Source of the DNA: CAVPCY01 sp963770765 | GTDB lineage: Bacteria; Actinomycetota; Coriobacteriia; Anaerosomatales; PHET01 | Assembly: GCA_963770765.1 (NCBI GenBank) | Contig: CAVYQS010000004.1 | Location: 5,302 to 69,301, forward strand | DNA length: 64,000 bases | Direction of reading: 5' to 3' | In this document: piece after piece, positions 44,906-53,550 of the stretch | Layout: every line of letters starts with the position of its first letter | Position numbering within the stretch: position 1 is the stretch's first letter | Translations under genes and position numbers: made by a program | The notes under the pieces: model-generated | Database searches by the model: none | What the model was told of the DNA's origin: nothing | What the model saw: the letters and a program-made list of their open reading frames with translations, nothing else

Positions 44906-44934
44906 TTGCGTACTATATATGTTTCGTCTAGTAT
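44906..44934 (+). promoter_or_regulatory. promoter overlapped by 16-bp-spaced AT-rich repeats, upstream of padR
   Basis: TTGCGT at 44906-44911 and TAGTAT at 44929-44934 are separated by 17 bp, a good sigma-A-like promoter. The sequence TATATGTTT occurs twice (44916-44924 and 44932-44940), 16 bp apart, across the -10. PadR proteins bind AT-rich sites containing ATGT/ACAT, so these may be operator half-sites for autoregulation. The patch is strikingly AT-rich for this window. Confidence 0.55.
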
Positions 44935-44971
44935 ATGTTTTGACATCTATCACTCACGAAGGCGGAGATGC

Positions 44972-45565
44972 GTGTCTCTCGACCATGCGATTCTCGGATT
45001 CCTGGGTGAGCACCCGCGATCGGGCTACGACCTGAAGACGCGCTGCTTCGACACCGAGGTCGGCGCTTTCTGGACGGCCGATCAGGCCCAGGTCTACCGG
45101 ACCCTGGAGCGACTTCAGCGCTCCAAGTTCGTCTCGGTGACGCGGCGCCGGCAGTCGGGCAAGCCGGACCGCAAGATCTACGAGATCACCTACGCCGGCC
45201 GCGAGGAACTGGCGGCCTGGCTCGCCTCGGCGGCGCCCCTCCCCGCCTTTCGGGACGCGTTCTTCTTGCAGCTGTACTTCGGCGCCTCACTCGAAGACGA
45301 CGCGCTGCTCGAGCTGCTGAACGTACGCAGGGACGCTCACCAGACGCGCCTGGGTTCGCTGCGGGCGGACTCAGCGAAGCTCGCGGCCGATCACTCGCTG
45401 TCGCCCCGCACGATGACGCTGCGCCAGACCGCCTACGACGGCGCGATCGCGCGTGAACGGGCGGCCGTCGACTGGCTCGACGACTGCATCGAAGCGGTCA
45501 CGCAGGGGGCGCTGCCGGGATCGGCGGCCGAAGGAGTCGGACAGAGGCACTTGTTTGGTTCGTGA
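44972..45565 (+). CDS. PadR family transcriptional regulator
   Basis: 197 residues from GTG 44972 (VSLDHAILGFLGEHPRSGYDL), behind GGCGGAGA. The N-terminal winged helix has DQAQVYRTLERLQ and the wing region KIYEITYAGREEL. The C-terminal helical dimerisation part resembles the Vir_C-type tail of PadR-s2-like members. Such regulators often repress adjacent multidrug exporters and are released by the drug. The start sits just after an AT-rich promoter with two repeats. The upstream ABC pair is on the same strand. Confidence 0.9.
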   Translation: MSLDHAILGFLGEHPRSGYDLKTRCFDTEVGAFWTADQAQVYRTLERLQRSKFVSVTRRRQSGKPDRKIYEITYAGREELAAWLASAAPLPAFRDAFFLQLYFGASLEDDALLELLNVRRDAHQTRLGSLRADSAKLAADHSLSPRTMTLRQTAYDGAIARERAAVDWLDDCIEAVTQGALPGSAAEGVGQRHLFGS

Positions 45566-45606
45566 GCCGGCGTACTATGGAGCTGGCCTGACGAGAGGGG
45601 TTGGGC

Positions 45607-46221
45607 GTGAGGATCATCGCCATCGACGCGAGCAGAGGCCGCGGCGTGGTGAGTCGGTCCGTCGAGTTGGCGTCGCGGTCTGCAGAAGAGGCCGGCGCCA
45701 CCGTCGAACGGGTCAGGCTCGCCGATATCGATGTCCGCTACTGCACCGGCTGCAAGATGTGTCGCTTCACCGGCGCGTGCAAGATCGACGACGACCTGCC
45801 GTCACTCGCCGAGAAGATCGCAGCCAGTGACGGAGTCATCTTCGGGGTCCCCTCTTACTTCCGCAAAGCGGACCGGCCGCTGCAGGCTGTGCTCGACCGG
45901 CTGGCGGGGTACTTCTCGAAGAGCGGCCAGCTCAGACTGCCGGGCTTCTCGGACAGGGACGTGCCCCTGGTGCCCGAGGCGCGAGCCGCCCGCCGAGCGG
46001 TGATCATAACGGCGACAGACGCCCCCGAGCCCATCGCAACCTTCTTCGGCTACAACACCGGTCCCATCCGAGAGCTCAGACGTTCGCTGGGTTCGGGCGG
46101 GATCCGAACCGTCGGATCGCTTGCGGTCGCAGGCACGTGGACCAAGTCGCGCCCCGACCTCGATGAGTGGGAGTGTGACAAGGCCCAGTCGCTGGGACGG
46201 GTGCTCGCCGGGAAGATATAG
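45607..46221 (+). CDS. NADPH-dependent FMN reductase/flavodoxin-like protein
   Basis: 204 residues starting at GTG 45607, after GAGAGGGG. The N-terminal phosphate-binding part (IIAIDASRGRG) and a Cys-rich loop, CTGCKMCRFTGACKIDDD, match the iron-sulfur flavoprotein or NAD(P)H:FMN reductase group, as does FGVPSYFRKADRPLQAVLDRL. The Cys spacing could bind a 4Fe-4S cluster, though the reductase group also has it. It lies between padR and the alpha/beta hydrolase, co-directional with both. The physiological electron acceptor is unknown. Confidence 0.83.
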   Translation: MRIIAIDASRGRGVVSRSVELASRSAEEAGATVERVRLADIDVRYCTGCKMCRFTGACKIDDDLPSLAEKIAASDGVIFGVPSYFRKADRPLQAVLDRLAGYFSKSGQLRLPGFSDRDVPLVPEARAARRAVIITATDAPEPIATFFGYNTGPIRELRRSLGSGGIRTVGSLAVAGTWTKSRPDLDEWECDKAQSLGRVLAGKI

Positions 46222-46223
46222 GC

Positions 46224-47291
46224 GTGGACGAACCCCCGATCACGCCCCCGACGGAGCACGCACCCTCCGCTGAGCATGCCGCCGACCCTCCTCGACGGCG
46301 GCGATGGCTGCGGCGTATCGGTGTGGCCTTGGCGGCCCTCGTCGCCCTCGTCGTCGTCGTGCCGCTCGTCTGGCCGATCCCGAAGCTCGAGGGCGTGGTC
46401 GAACCCGAACGCCTCGCAGGTGCCGGCAGTGGCTTCGTGACCGTCGACGGCGTGAGAGTCCACTACGAGACCGCGGGTTCCGAGATGGCGCCCGTGACCG
46501 TCATCTTGCTGCACGGCTTCGGCGCAAGCACCTTCTCCTGGCGCGACCAGCTGCCGCTGCTTGGAGATCGGGCCCGCGTGATCGCATTCGACCGGCCCGC
46601 GTTCGGCCTCACGGAGCGCCCGCTTCCCGGCCAGTGGAGCGGTCAGAGTCCGTACAGCCCTCAAGCCAACGTCACCCAGCTCATCGGACTGATGGACGAG
46701 CTCGGGGTCGAGAAGGCCGTGATCGTCGCGCATTCGGCCGGTGCGGTGGTCGCGGTGAACGCGGCGGCCGAGTATCCCGATCGCATCCAGGCGCTCGTGC
46801 TCGAGGCCCCCGCGATCTACGAAGCCCGGGCCACGCCCGGACTCGCCGGGGCGCTCCTCAGAACGCCGCAGGCCCGCAGAATCGGACCCCTGCTCGTGCG
46901 GCGCATCGCGTCAGGCGGCTCTGACGACTTCATCCGCTCCGCCTACTACGACGAGGCATTCGCGACCGCTGAGGTCCTGGCCGGATACCGCCTTCCGCTC
47001 AAAGCGAAGGACTGGGACAAGGGACTGTGGGAGCTCATAGCCGCCCCACGAACGTCCTCGGCCGAAGATGCCCTGAAACGGGTGAAGGCGCCCACCATGG
47101 TGATAGCGGGACGCGAGGACACGTTCGTGCCCTTCGAGAACAGCGAGCGTGTCGCCAGTGCGATCGCGAGCGCGACGATCGTGGGTTTCGATCGGACGGG
47201 GCACCTGCCGCACGAGGAGCTTCCCGAGCAGTTCGCCAACGAGGTCTACCGCTTCCTCGATGCGCTGCCTGACACCGGGTGCGACAGTTGA
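46224..47291 (+). CDS. membrane-anchored alpha/beta-fold hydrolase
   Basis: 355 residues. A Pro-rich start and Arg cluster are followed by one hydrophobic anchor (IGVALAALVALVVVVPLVW), then an alpha/beta hydrolase. It has the oxyanion region LLHGFGASTFSW, the nucleophile elbow VAHSAGAVVAVNAA, an acid in AGREDTFVPFE and the catalytic His in FDRTGHLPHEE. The nucleophile motif Ser-Ala-Gly fits the family. The GTG start is 3 nt after the flavodoxin-like stop. The substrate is unknown. Confidence 0.87.
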   Translation: MDEPPITPPTEHAPSAEHAADPPRRRRWLRRIGVALAALVALVVVVPLVWPIPKLEGVVEPERLAGAGSGFVTVDGVRVHYETAGSEMAPVTVILLHGFGASTFSWRDQLPLLGDRARVIAFDRPAFGLTERPLPGQWSGQSPYSPQANVTQLIGLMDELGVEKAVIVAHSAGAVVAVNAAAEYPDRIQALVLEAPAIYEARATPGLAGALLRTPQARRIGPLLVRRIASGGSDDFIRSAYYDEAFATAEVLAGYRLPLKAKDWDKGLWELIAAPRTSSAEDALKRVKAPTMVIAGREDTFVPFENSERVASAIASATIVGFDRTGHLPHEELPEQFANEVYRFLDALPDTGCDS

Positions 47292-47322
47292 CAGTGAGCG
47301 CGCCGCGCGTGACGCGGCTGCG

Positions 47323-48504
47323 CTAACCGAGCAGCAGAGTCATGACCTCTCGCCCCGGATCGACGACACACCCCGTGCCCGCGGCGGCACCTTCCCCGTA
47401 GGATCGCGCGCCGTTGTGGTCGATGCCCGGGCCCCAGAGAACGAACGGGACCGGCTCTCCCACGTGGGTCTTGAGCACTGTCGGTGTGGGATGATCGGGC
47501 ATGGCGAGGATGCGCATCTCCTCGGTGCAGGACCGCACCCGGGACACGACCTCACGATCGATCGCCTCGATCGCGGCGACCTTTCCCTCGATCGACCCCG
47601 CGTGCCCCTCCTCGTCGGGTGACTCGACATGGATGACCACGAGGTCGTGGTCGGAGAGGGCCGCGAGCGCGCCATCTGCCTGAGCGGCATAGTCTGTGTC
47701 AGCGCCGTCGGTGACTCCGTCGATATCGAGCCGATCGATGCCCGCCAGGACCGCGAGGCCGTTCAGCAGATCGACACCGCTGGTCATCGCCGCACTGACA
47801 CCGCGCATCTCCCGGAACGAACGCAGACCCAACGGGCGAACCCCCGGCCAGAACGGCCACACATCGGTGACGGGCATGTTGCCTTCCGCCGCGCGACACT
47901 GGTTCACGCCGTTGTTCACCAAGACGGTCTTGGCGCGCTGCATGTACTCGAGCAAGAGCTCGGCGCCGGGCCCTGTGGGTAGCTGGCCGGCGATGGGCTT
48001 GTCGGAGATGTCATGAGGCGGTGTGTACGATGCTTCGACGAGCTCCGGGTGGCCCGTGACCACGAGGATGTGGCGGTAGGCGACTCCCGGATACAGCTTG
48101 AACGTCTCGTCGTCGAGTGCCGAGGAGACCGCGCTCATGATCGCGCGCGATTCGGTAGTGGAGATGTGGCCCGCAGCGTAGCTCGTCATCACGTCATCGA
48201 GGATCGTGACGGTGTTGAGCCGCAGCGCGACCTCATCATCGGCGAGCTCGATACCCATGCTCGCCGCCTCGATCGCGCCGCGGCCCACGTAGTCGGCGAC
48301 CGGGTCGTAGCCGAGGATCGACATGCACGCCGCCGACGAAGAGGGCTCGCTGCCCTCAGGGACCGTTTGAGCGAGGCCCACCGTGCCCGTTCGCGCGAGT
48401 GCATCGAGATGCGGCGTCGACGCCGCTTCGAGCGTGGTCTTGCCACCAAGCTCGCTCACGGGCCAACCGGCCGCTCCGTCCAGGACAACCACGACGTACT
48501 TCAT
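47323..48504 (-). CDS. apgM: cofactor-independent phosphoglycerate mutase, archaeal type (or proposed homoserine kinase)
   Basis: 393 residues from ATG 48504. The alkaline-phosphatase fold metal site starts VVVLDGAAGWPVSELGGKT and AASTPHLDALARTG; the Ser is in SEPSSSAACMSILGYDP. Later come HVESPDEEGHAGSIEGK and PDHPTPTVLKTHVGEPVPF. Within this family a subgroup found beside threonine synthase is proposed to be a homoserine kinase. thrC lies 6 kb away in the window, so both readings must stay open. It converges with the alpha/beta hydrolase gene. Confidence 0.88.
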   Translation of the reverse strand: MKYVVVVLDGAAGWPVSELGGKTTLEAASTPHLDALARTGTVGLAQTVPEGSEPSSSAACMSILGYDPVADYVGRGAIEAASMGIELADDEVALRLNTVTILDDVMTSYAAGHISTTESRAIMSAVSSALDDETFKLYPGVAYRHILVVTGHPELVEASYTPPHDISDKPIAGQLPTGPGAELLLEYMQRAKTVLVNNGVNQCRAAEGNMPVTDVWPFWPGVRPLGLRSFREMRGVSAAMTSGVDLLNGLAVLAGIDRLDIDGVTDGADTDYAAQADGALAALSDHDLVVIHVESPDEEGHAGSIEGKVAAIEAIDREVVSRVRSCTEEMRILAMPDHPTPTVLKTHVGEPVPFVLWGPGIDHNGARSYGEGAAAGTGCVVDPGREVMTLLLG

Positions 48505-48564
48505 CGCGCTCCTTAGGGTATCTCCACTGCAATAGAGCGTACCAGCCCTGCCAAGGAGACCGCC

Positions 48565-49101
48565 ATGCCCCCCAGCGATGACACCCTGCCGATCCTTCGC
48601 GGACCGCGCGTCACCCTGCGCCCGCCGCGCGAGGGCGAGCATCCCGCGCTCGCCGCGCTCATCGCCGCAGATCCCCAGACGGGACCGCGATGGAGCACCG
48701 ACGCCGAGACGCTCATGCGCTGGTTCACCGAGGACGGGATGGAGCTCCTGGTCGCAGAGGTCGACGGGCGCATCGCCGGCGTGCTCGACTTCGAGGAGGC
48801 CCGGGATCCGGAGTACCGCTCTGCGGGCATGGACATCGGGATGCTGTCGGGCTTCACCGACAGGGGACTGGGAACCGAGGCCCTCAGACTGCTCGCGACG
48901 TACCTCATCGACGAGCGCGGTCACCACCGGCTGACGATCGACCCCGCCGCCGACAATGCGCGGGCCATACGCGCCTACGAGAAGCTCGGATTCAAGCCCA
49001 TCGGTGTCGCTCGCAAGTACGAGCGCCTCGACGACGGTGAGTGGCACGACGGCCTGTTGATGGACCTTCTGGCCGAGGAGTTCGTGCGGCTTCAGGACTG
49101 A
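48565..49101 (+). CDS. GNAT family N-acetyltransferase
   Basis: 178 residues, RimJ/AAC(6')-type. It has GPRVTLRPPREGEHPALAAL, the acetyl-CoA loop TDRGLGTEALRLLATYL and the C-terminal NARAIRAYEKLGFKPIGVA. It acetylates an amino group; the acceptor is unknown. It diverges from apgM across 60 bp. It is followed by 141 bp before the propeller gene. Confidence 0.87.
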   Translation: MPPSDDTLPILRGPRVTLRPPREGEHPALAALIAADPQTGPRWSTDAETLMRWFTEDGMELLVAEVDGRIAGVLDFEEARDPEYRSAGMDIGMLSGFTDRGLGTEALRLLATYLIDERGHHRLTIDPAADNARAIRAYEKLGFKPIGVARKYERLDDGEWHDGLLMDLLAEEFVRLQD

Positions 49102-49242
49102 GCTCGCCTGGTGTGGCACAGATGGTGCAGTAAGAACGTCCATGAACGACCCACTGACCCCCGACAGGTATCGGGGTATGCTGATAAGACCGTGCCGTCC
49201 TCCCGTGGCGTGCACGTCGACGAACCCCTTGGAAGGTCGGCA

Positions 49243-50971
49243 GTGAGAGCTTCGCGAGTTGCGGTGACGATGGCGGTGGCAGCCCTGCTGTTCGCCATTC
49301 CTTCGACCGCCCACGCGCTCTCGTGGACCCAGGGAGGGACCGCACCCTTCACCGGTGCACAGGAGAACCTGCAGCTGCTCAGCTCCGACGGCAAGAACCG
49401 CCTGGTGCTGCCGATGAAGGCCACGGGCTCCCCACTCCTCGCTGCCGGGTCCGGATACAAGCCGTCGTCGCTCGACCCGTTCACCGACGGTGGCCTGCTC
49501 ATCACCGACACCGCCGGAAGGCAGGTGGTCCTCTTCGACTCCACGGGTAGCATCACGTGGACCTACTCGGCTGCCGACGACCCGGATATCGTCGAGCCCG
49601 TCTTCGCGCAGCGCACGAGCGCGGGCACCTTCCTCGTGGTCGACCGCGACGCGGGCAAGATCATCGAGCTCGACGCGAACAAACAGGTCGTGTGGAGCGG
49701 TGACGGATTCGCCGAACCGCACTCCGCGGAACTCATCGGCACCGACAGGTTGCTCGTGGCCGAAGCGGGATTGAACCGGGTCATCGAGGTCAAGCAGCTC
49801 GGCACCGACGCATCGACGTGGGACTGGTCGTGGGACGAGACGGTCTACGGGGCGAAGGGTGTCTCGGGAACCGGCGCGAACCGGCTCGGTGTACCCCACG
49901 AGCGCGCAGCGGCTCGCGAACGGCAACACCCTGATCACCGACATGGACGCGCATCGGGTGATCGAGGTCTCTCCCTCACGAGACATCAAGTGGCGCTACG
50001 GAACCGACGGCACGGGCGGGTCGAGCATCACTCAGCTCAAGTACCCGCGCAGCGCGTGGAAGAGCGCGAACGGCAAGACCACGCTGATCGCCGACACGGA
50101 CAACCAGCGCGTGCTCAAGATCACCGCGTCGGGAGTGCAGGTCGTGGGCGACACGTTCCGTGAGCCTCTTCACGCTCGCCTCTTGAAGGACGGTCGCGTG
50201 GCCGTCGCCGATGCGAGCACGCGCGACGGCTCGCTGCCCGCGTTCGGCTACTCGACGGCCACCGGCATCTACAAGACCGGCGCGGTGAACCTGAATGCCC
50301 CGGGCTACCGCAAGTGGGTCTCGAAGATCAGCGTATCGGCCGATGTGCCCAGCGGCACGACGGCGACCCTGTACTACTCGTTCGACGGTGCGAAGAAGTA
50401 CACCAAGGCCAAGGGTCTGAGCGTCAGCTTCTCGGGCAAAGGCCGCAAGTGCACCTATCTCCACGTACAGGTCCGACTCAAGAGCACCAACGGAACAGCG
50501 ACCCCGGCGCTCAAGACCCTCACCATCAAGTACGAACTCGTGCCGCTCGCAGGCACCGGAACCGGAACCGGCACGTACTCAGGAACCGGCCTCTACCCCT
50601 ACCCCGGCACAGGGACCGGCACGGGCGGCACCGTCGGCGGCTTGCCCCTGGCCAGTCAACCCACGACGACGCCGGCAACCAAGTCCGGAGGAGCCGCGAC
50701 CGCACTTCCCAGCGGTACGGCCGTCGAGATCCAGGGTGTCAACACCGTGTACTCGGGCTTCGTGATGGACAGCGTGAGCTCCGAGATGCCGGGCGAAGGC
50801 GTCTCGGTGAACAAGGCGGCGCTGTCGATCGATCCGACCTTCGCAGTCGCGACTGGAGTACTCTTGGGCACGTTCTACGCGCTGGGGTTCGCCGGACCGC
50901 AGCTTTCGCAGGCAGCATCAGGCGCGTGGGGCGCCTTACGCGGTATGACATTCGGGAGGATGCATGGGTGA
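49243..50971 (+). pseudogene. secreted beta-propeller protein with C-terminal membrane module, one-base frameshift
   Basis: GTG 49243 (after GGAAGG) starts a signal peptide ending near AHA. The first part has NHL/ASST-like propeller blades (LITDTAGRQVVLFDSTG, LVVDRDAGKIIELDA). One extra base near 49888 breaks the frame after GTGANRL. The next frame continues YPTSAQRLANGNTLITDMD through more blades (GGSSITQLKYPRSA, LIADTDNQRVLK). Removing one base gives 576 codons. A fibronectin-like stretch and a Gly/Thr/Tyr linker lead to a C-terminal module (VEIQGVNTVYSGFVMDSV; AVATGVLLGTFYALGF) with one membrane helix. That module recurs at 53276. It overlaps the ExbB-like gene by 8 bp. Confidence 0.75.
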
Positions 50972-51596
50972 GTTTCTTGACAAGGTAGGCGGCTTCCTGG
51001 CTGAGCCGCAGGCGATCATCCAAGTGGTCGCGACGATGCTGCTCTACCCGGTCCTGTTCGCCGAGATCGGCGCCTTGCTGTGGATCTTCTACCAGGTGGG
51101 TGCCTACACGCTCGAGTCGTGGCGCCGCCGCAAGGCGCGCAAGGAGCTCGACGTCGAGGTGCTGTGCAACGACCTGGCCGCCGCACCGGATGCCGTTGCG
51201 GCCGCAGGGCTGCTCAGCAAGCTCGCCTACAGCCCCGTGACCGAGCCCGCCGTCACCGAACTCGCGACTCAGGGGCTCACGCGGCTGCGTGCCGTGAAGG
51301 TCCTCACCGACGCCGAGCAGTTCGCCACGCGGCGGCTCGACCGCACCCGCATCTTCGTCCGCATCGGCCCGATCCTTGGTCTGATGGGCACCTTGATCCC
51401 GATCAGCCCGGCGCTCGTCGCGCTCGCCAAGGGAGACATCGACACGCTCTCGGCCAATCTCGTCGTAGCGTTCTCGACGACGGTCGTCGGTCTGCTCATC
51501 GGAGCCATCGCTTACCTCATCTCTCTGGGCCGCGAGCGCAACTACACGCAAGACCTCACCGACCTCGAGTACGTGCTCGAACGGGCGGGGGTGTAG
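50964..51596 (+). CDS. MotA/TolQ/ExbB-family proton channel protein
   Basis: 210 residues with three hydrophobic segments (about 17-45, 130-155 and 165-195) and the family core RIGPILGLMGTLIPISPAL in the second helix. The cytoplasmic middle contains RTRIFVR and, after the last helix, SLGRERNYTQDL. Such proteins form the five-fold channel of proton-driven motors (ExbBD, TolQR, MotAB). The DUF2149 gene after it would supply the ExbD-like single-helix partner. It starts within the end of the propeller gene, which links the two. Confidence 0.85.
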   Translation: MGEFLDKVGGFLAEPQAIIQVVATMLLYPVLFAEIGALLWIFYQVGAYTLESWRRRKARKELDVEVLCNDLAAAPDAVAAAGLLSKLAYSPVTEPAVTELATQGLTRLRAVKVLTDAEQFATRRLDRTRIFVRIGPILGLMGTLIPISPALVALAKGDIDTLSANLVVAFSTTVVGLLIGAIAYLISLGRERNYTQDLTDLEYVLERAGV

Positions 51597-51600
51597 CACC

Positions 51601-52122
51601 GTGCTGGGCGGCGGCGGCGGATCCTCTCGGCGGTTTCTGGGCGCAGGGCCCAAACCGCCGCTGATGCGCTCGCAGCGCGCGCTGGCAGACACGCACGAAG
51701 ACCCGATGGCGAGCATGGGAAACCTGTTCGACGTCGCTATCCTGATCGGCATCGGGTTCATGGTGGTCGCCCTCAGCGGCTTCGGCCTGAAGGAGATTCT
51801 CTCCGACGAACAGGTCACCATCGTGAAGAACCCCGGCACACCACAGATGGAGATCATCACGAAGCAGGGCGCCAAGATCGAGCGGCTCAAGTCGACCGAC
51901 GAGCAGGCCCAAGGCCCCGGGGCAGCCGTGGGCACCGTGTACCGTCTGCGCGACGGCAGGATGGTTTGGGTCCCCGGCAACGAGGCGCCGGCCGGCAGCA
52001 TTGAAGGCGCCGTGCCTCAAGAGGTACCCGGGACCGTTCCCGAGCCCCTGCCGCAAGACGGCACGCTCGACAGCGAATCGCTGATGGAGCCCTCGGAATC
52101 CACGGTCACGACGCTGCCGTAG
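51601..52122 (+). CDS. DUF2149 family protein (ExbD-like partner candidate)
   Basis: 173 residues from GTG 51601. One hydrophobic helix (MGNLFDVAILIGIGFMVVAL) is followed by the DUF2149 signature: VTIVKNPGTPQMEIITKQG and GTVYRLRDGRMVWVPG. The topology (short cytoplasmic start, one helix, outside C-terminus) matches ExbD/TolR/MotB, and genes of this family are typically beside MotA/ExbB-like genes. An acidic residue in the helix is Asp near the start of the segment. The C-terminus is acidic and Pro-rich. A terminator follows at 52147. Confidence 0.8.
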   Translation: MLGGGGGSSRRFLGAGPKPPLMRSQRALADTHEDPMASMGNLFDVAILIGIGFMVVALSGFGLKEILSDEQVTIVKNPGTPQMEIITKQGAKIERLKSTDEQAQGPGAAVGTVYRLRDGRMVWVPGNEAPAGSIEGAVPQEVPGTVPEPLPQDGTLDSESLMEPSESTVTTLP

Positions 52123-52146
52123 CCTCGAGAAGTCCCACGCTCTCTC

Positions 52147-52174
52147 AGAAAGGGCGCCTCAGGGCGTCCTTTCT
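52147..52174 (+). terminator. intrinsic terminator after the DUF2149 gene
   Basis: AGAAAGGGCGCC pairs with GGCGTCCTTTCT (one G-U pair) around a small loop. The right arm ends in TTTCT and is followed by TCGTCG, so the U-run is partly inside the stem. It closes the propeller-ExbB-DUF2149 transcript; the regulator gene 110 bp on is probably a separate unit. Confidence 0.65.
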
Positions 52175-52283
52175 TCGTCGCAGGCATGCGCACCCGGTTT
52201 GCCATGGGGCCCGGTTCGCGCATAGACTGAGCATCTCCTTAGGGTGGCGACCGGCATCCCCCCAACGCGAAGGCGGCCACGGC

Positions 52284-53276
52284 ATGGACGGGCTCCTCAA
52301 CATCGATCGACCCGAAGCGCTCCAGGCCCTTTCCGACCCGAACCGCCTGCAGATACTTCGGCGCCTGATGGCCGACAAGGAGACCATCTCCTCACTCGGG
52401 GCGTCGATCGGCAAGCACCCCGCTTGGGTGCGTCACCATGTGAAGTCCCTCGAAGCTGCGGGTCTGGTCGCACTCGTCGAACAGAGAACCACGCGCAACT
52501 ACACCGAGAAGTTCTATCGAGCCTGCGCTCCGGCGCTCACGGTCAACATGCTGCTCAGGCCGTTGGCACCCGGGCGCGATCCGCTGGTCGTGCTCGCCAG
52601 CAGCGACTTCGCAGTCGATCTCCTCGCCCATGAGGCCGCCGAGGACTCCGGTATGGTCACCGGTGTCGCAGGCAGCCTGGACTGCCTGATAGCCGTACGC
52701 CAAGGTCTCGCGGACGTCGCGGGGTGCCACCTGCTCGACGTCGACACCGGCCAGTACAACCTTCCATACGCACGCCACATGTTTCCCGACCGAGACGTCG
52801 CGGTGGTCACTCTCGCTCATCGGGAGCAGGGCCTGATCGTTGCCCACGGCAACCCGTTGCGTCTTCAAAGCCCCGATGACGTCGCCGAGAAGGGCGCTCG
52901 CTTCGTGAACCGCAACCGTGGCTCGGGAACACGGCTGTGGATCGACCGGTATCTCTCGATGGCCCGCATCGATACCCACGCGATCAAGGGGTTCGACGTG
53001 GAGGTCCCGACGCACTCCGAGGCGGCCGCCCGAGTGGTCGCCGGGTATGCGGATGCCGCCATCGGGATTCGCGCTGCCGCCGAACAGGCAGGTCTCGGCT
53101 TCGTCCCGCTATTCAGCGAGCGCTACGACCTGCTCATGTCCGCAGAGGTCTACGAGACGGCGAAGGTGACCCGCATGCTCGACCGGCTGCACGAGCGGTC
53201 GTTCAGGCGGGCGGTCGCCGGCATCAGCGGCTACGACTCGCACTCCACGGGAGAAGAGTATCGCGTCGCGGTGTAG
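52284..53276 (+). CDS. HTH regulator with periplasmic-binding-protein-like effector domain
   Basis: 330 residues. The N-terminal 85 form an ArsR-like winged helix (LSDPNRLQILRRLMADKETI, HHVKSLEAAGLVALV). From about residue 100 a PBP_like domain follows (LVVLASSDFAVDLLAHEA, GCHLLDVDTGQYN, FVNRNRGSGTRLWIDRYL, SHSEAAARVVAGYADAAIGI split around the motif). This pairing resembles regulators that sense molybdate/tungstate-like or other small ligands and fits PF12727-type proteins. It is placed between the ExbB-like genes and the small membrane protein at 53276 (TAGTG overlap), so it likely controls this block. The ligand is unknown. Confidence 0.82.
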   Translation: MDGLLNIDRPEALQALSDPNRLQILRRLMADKETISSLGASIGKHPAWVRHHVKSLEAAGLVALVEQRTTRNYTEKFYRACAPALTVNMLLRPLAPGRDPLVVLASSDFAVDLLAHEAAEDSGMVTGVAGSLDCLIAVRQGLADVAGCHLLDVDTGQYNLPYARHMFPDRDVAVVTLAHREQGLIVAHGNPLRLQSPDDVAEKGARFVNRNRGSGTRLWIDRYLSMARIDTHAIKGFDVEVPTHSEAAARVVAGYADAAIGIRAAAEQAGLGFVPLFSERYDLLMSAEVYETAKVTRMLDRLHERSFRRAVAGISGYDSHSTGEEYRVAV

Positions 53277-53524
53277 TGGAGTTCGAGGGAACAAGCCAGA
53301 TACACTCGGGATTCCTGATGGAATCGGTCGGCGTCGAGGGCATGCCAGGTCAGGGCAGTGCGCTCAACGCGGCCGCACGACAGATCGATCCTGCGGGTGC
53401 TGTCGCCGTGGGGATGTTGCTCGGCACGTTCTACCTGATGGGATTCGCCGACCCGCAGTTCGCGCGCGCTGCCGCCGGATTCGGCCAGGGCAACAGGCAC
53501 GGTCCCGTCCAGAGCAGGGCATAG
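53276..53524 (+). CDS. small membrane protein, stand-alone copy of the propeller C-terminal module
   Basis: 82 residues from GTG 53276, which shares a base with the regulator's TAG. The pattern MVEFEGTSQIHSGFLMESV, GMPGQGSALNAAARQIDP and AVAVGMLLGTFYLMGFADPQ matches the last 80 residues of the protein at 49243-50971. There the corresponding parts are VEIQGVNTVYSGFVMDSV, EMPGEG, IDPTFAVATGVLLGTFYALGFAGPQ (broken here for length). One membrane helix and a Gly-rich tail are visible. I know no named family. It could be a subunit that pairs with the ExbB-like channel. Confidence 0.7.
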   Translation: MEFEGTSQIHSGFLMESVGVEGMPGQGSALNAAARQIDPAGAVAVGMLLGTFYLMGFADPQFARAAAGFGQGNRHGPVQSRA

Positions 53525-53550
53525 TCCGCCAAGACATCGAGAAGGCACCG

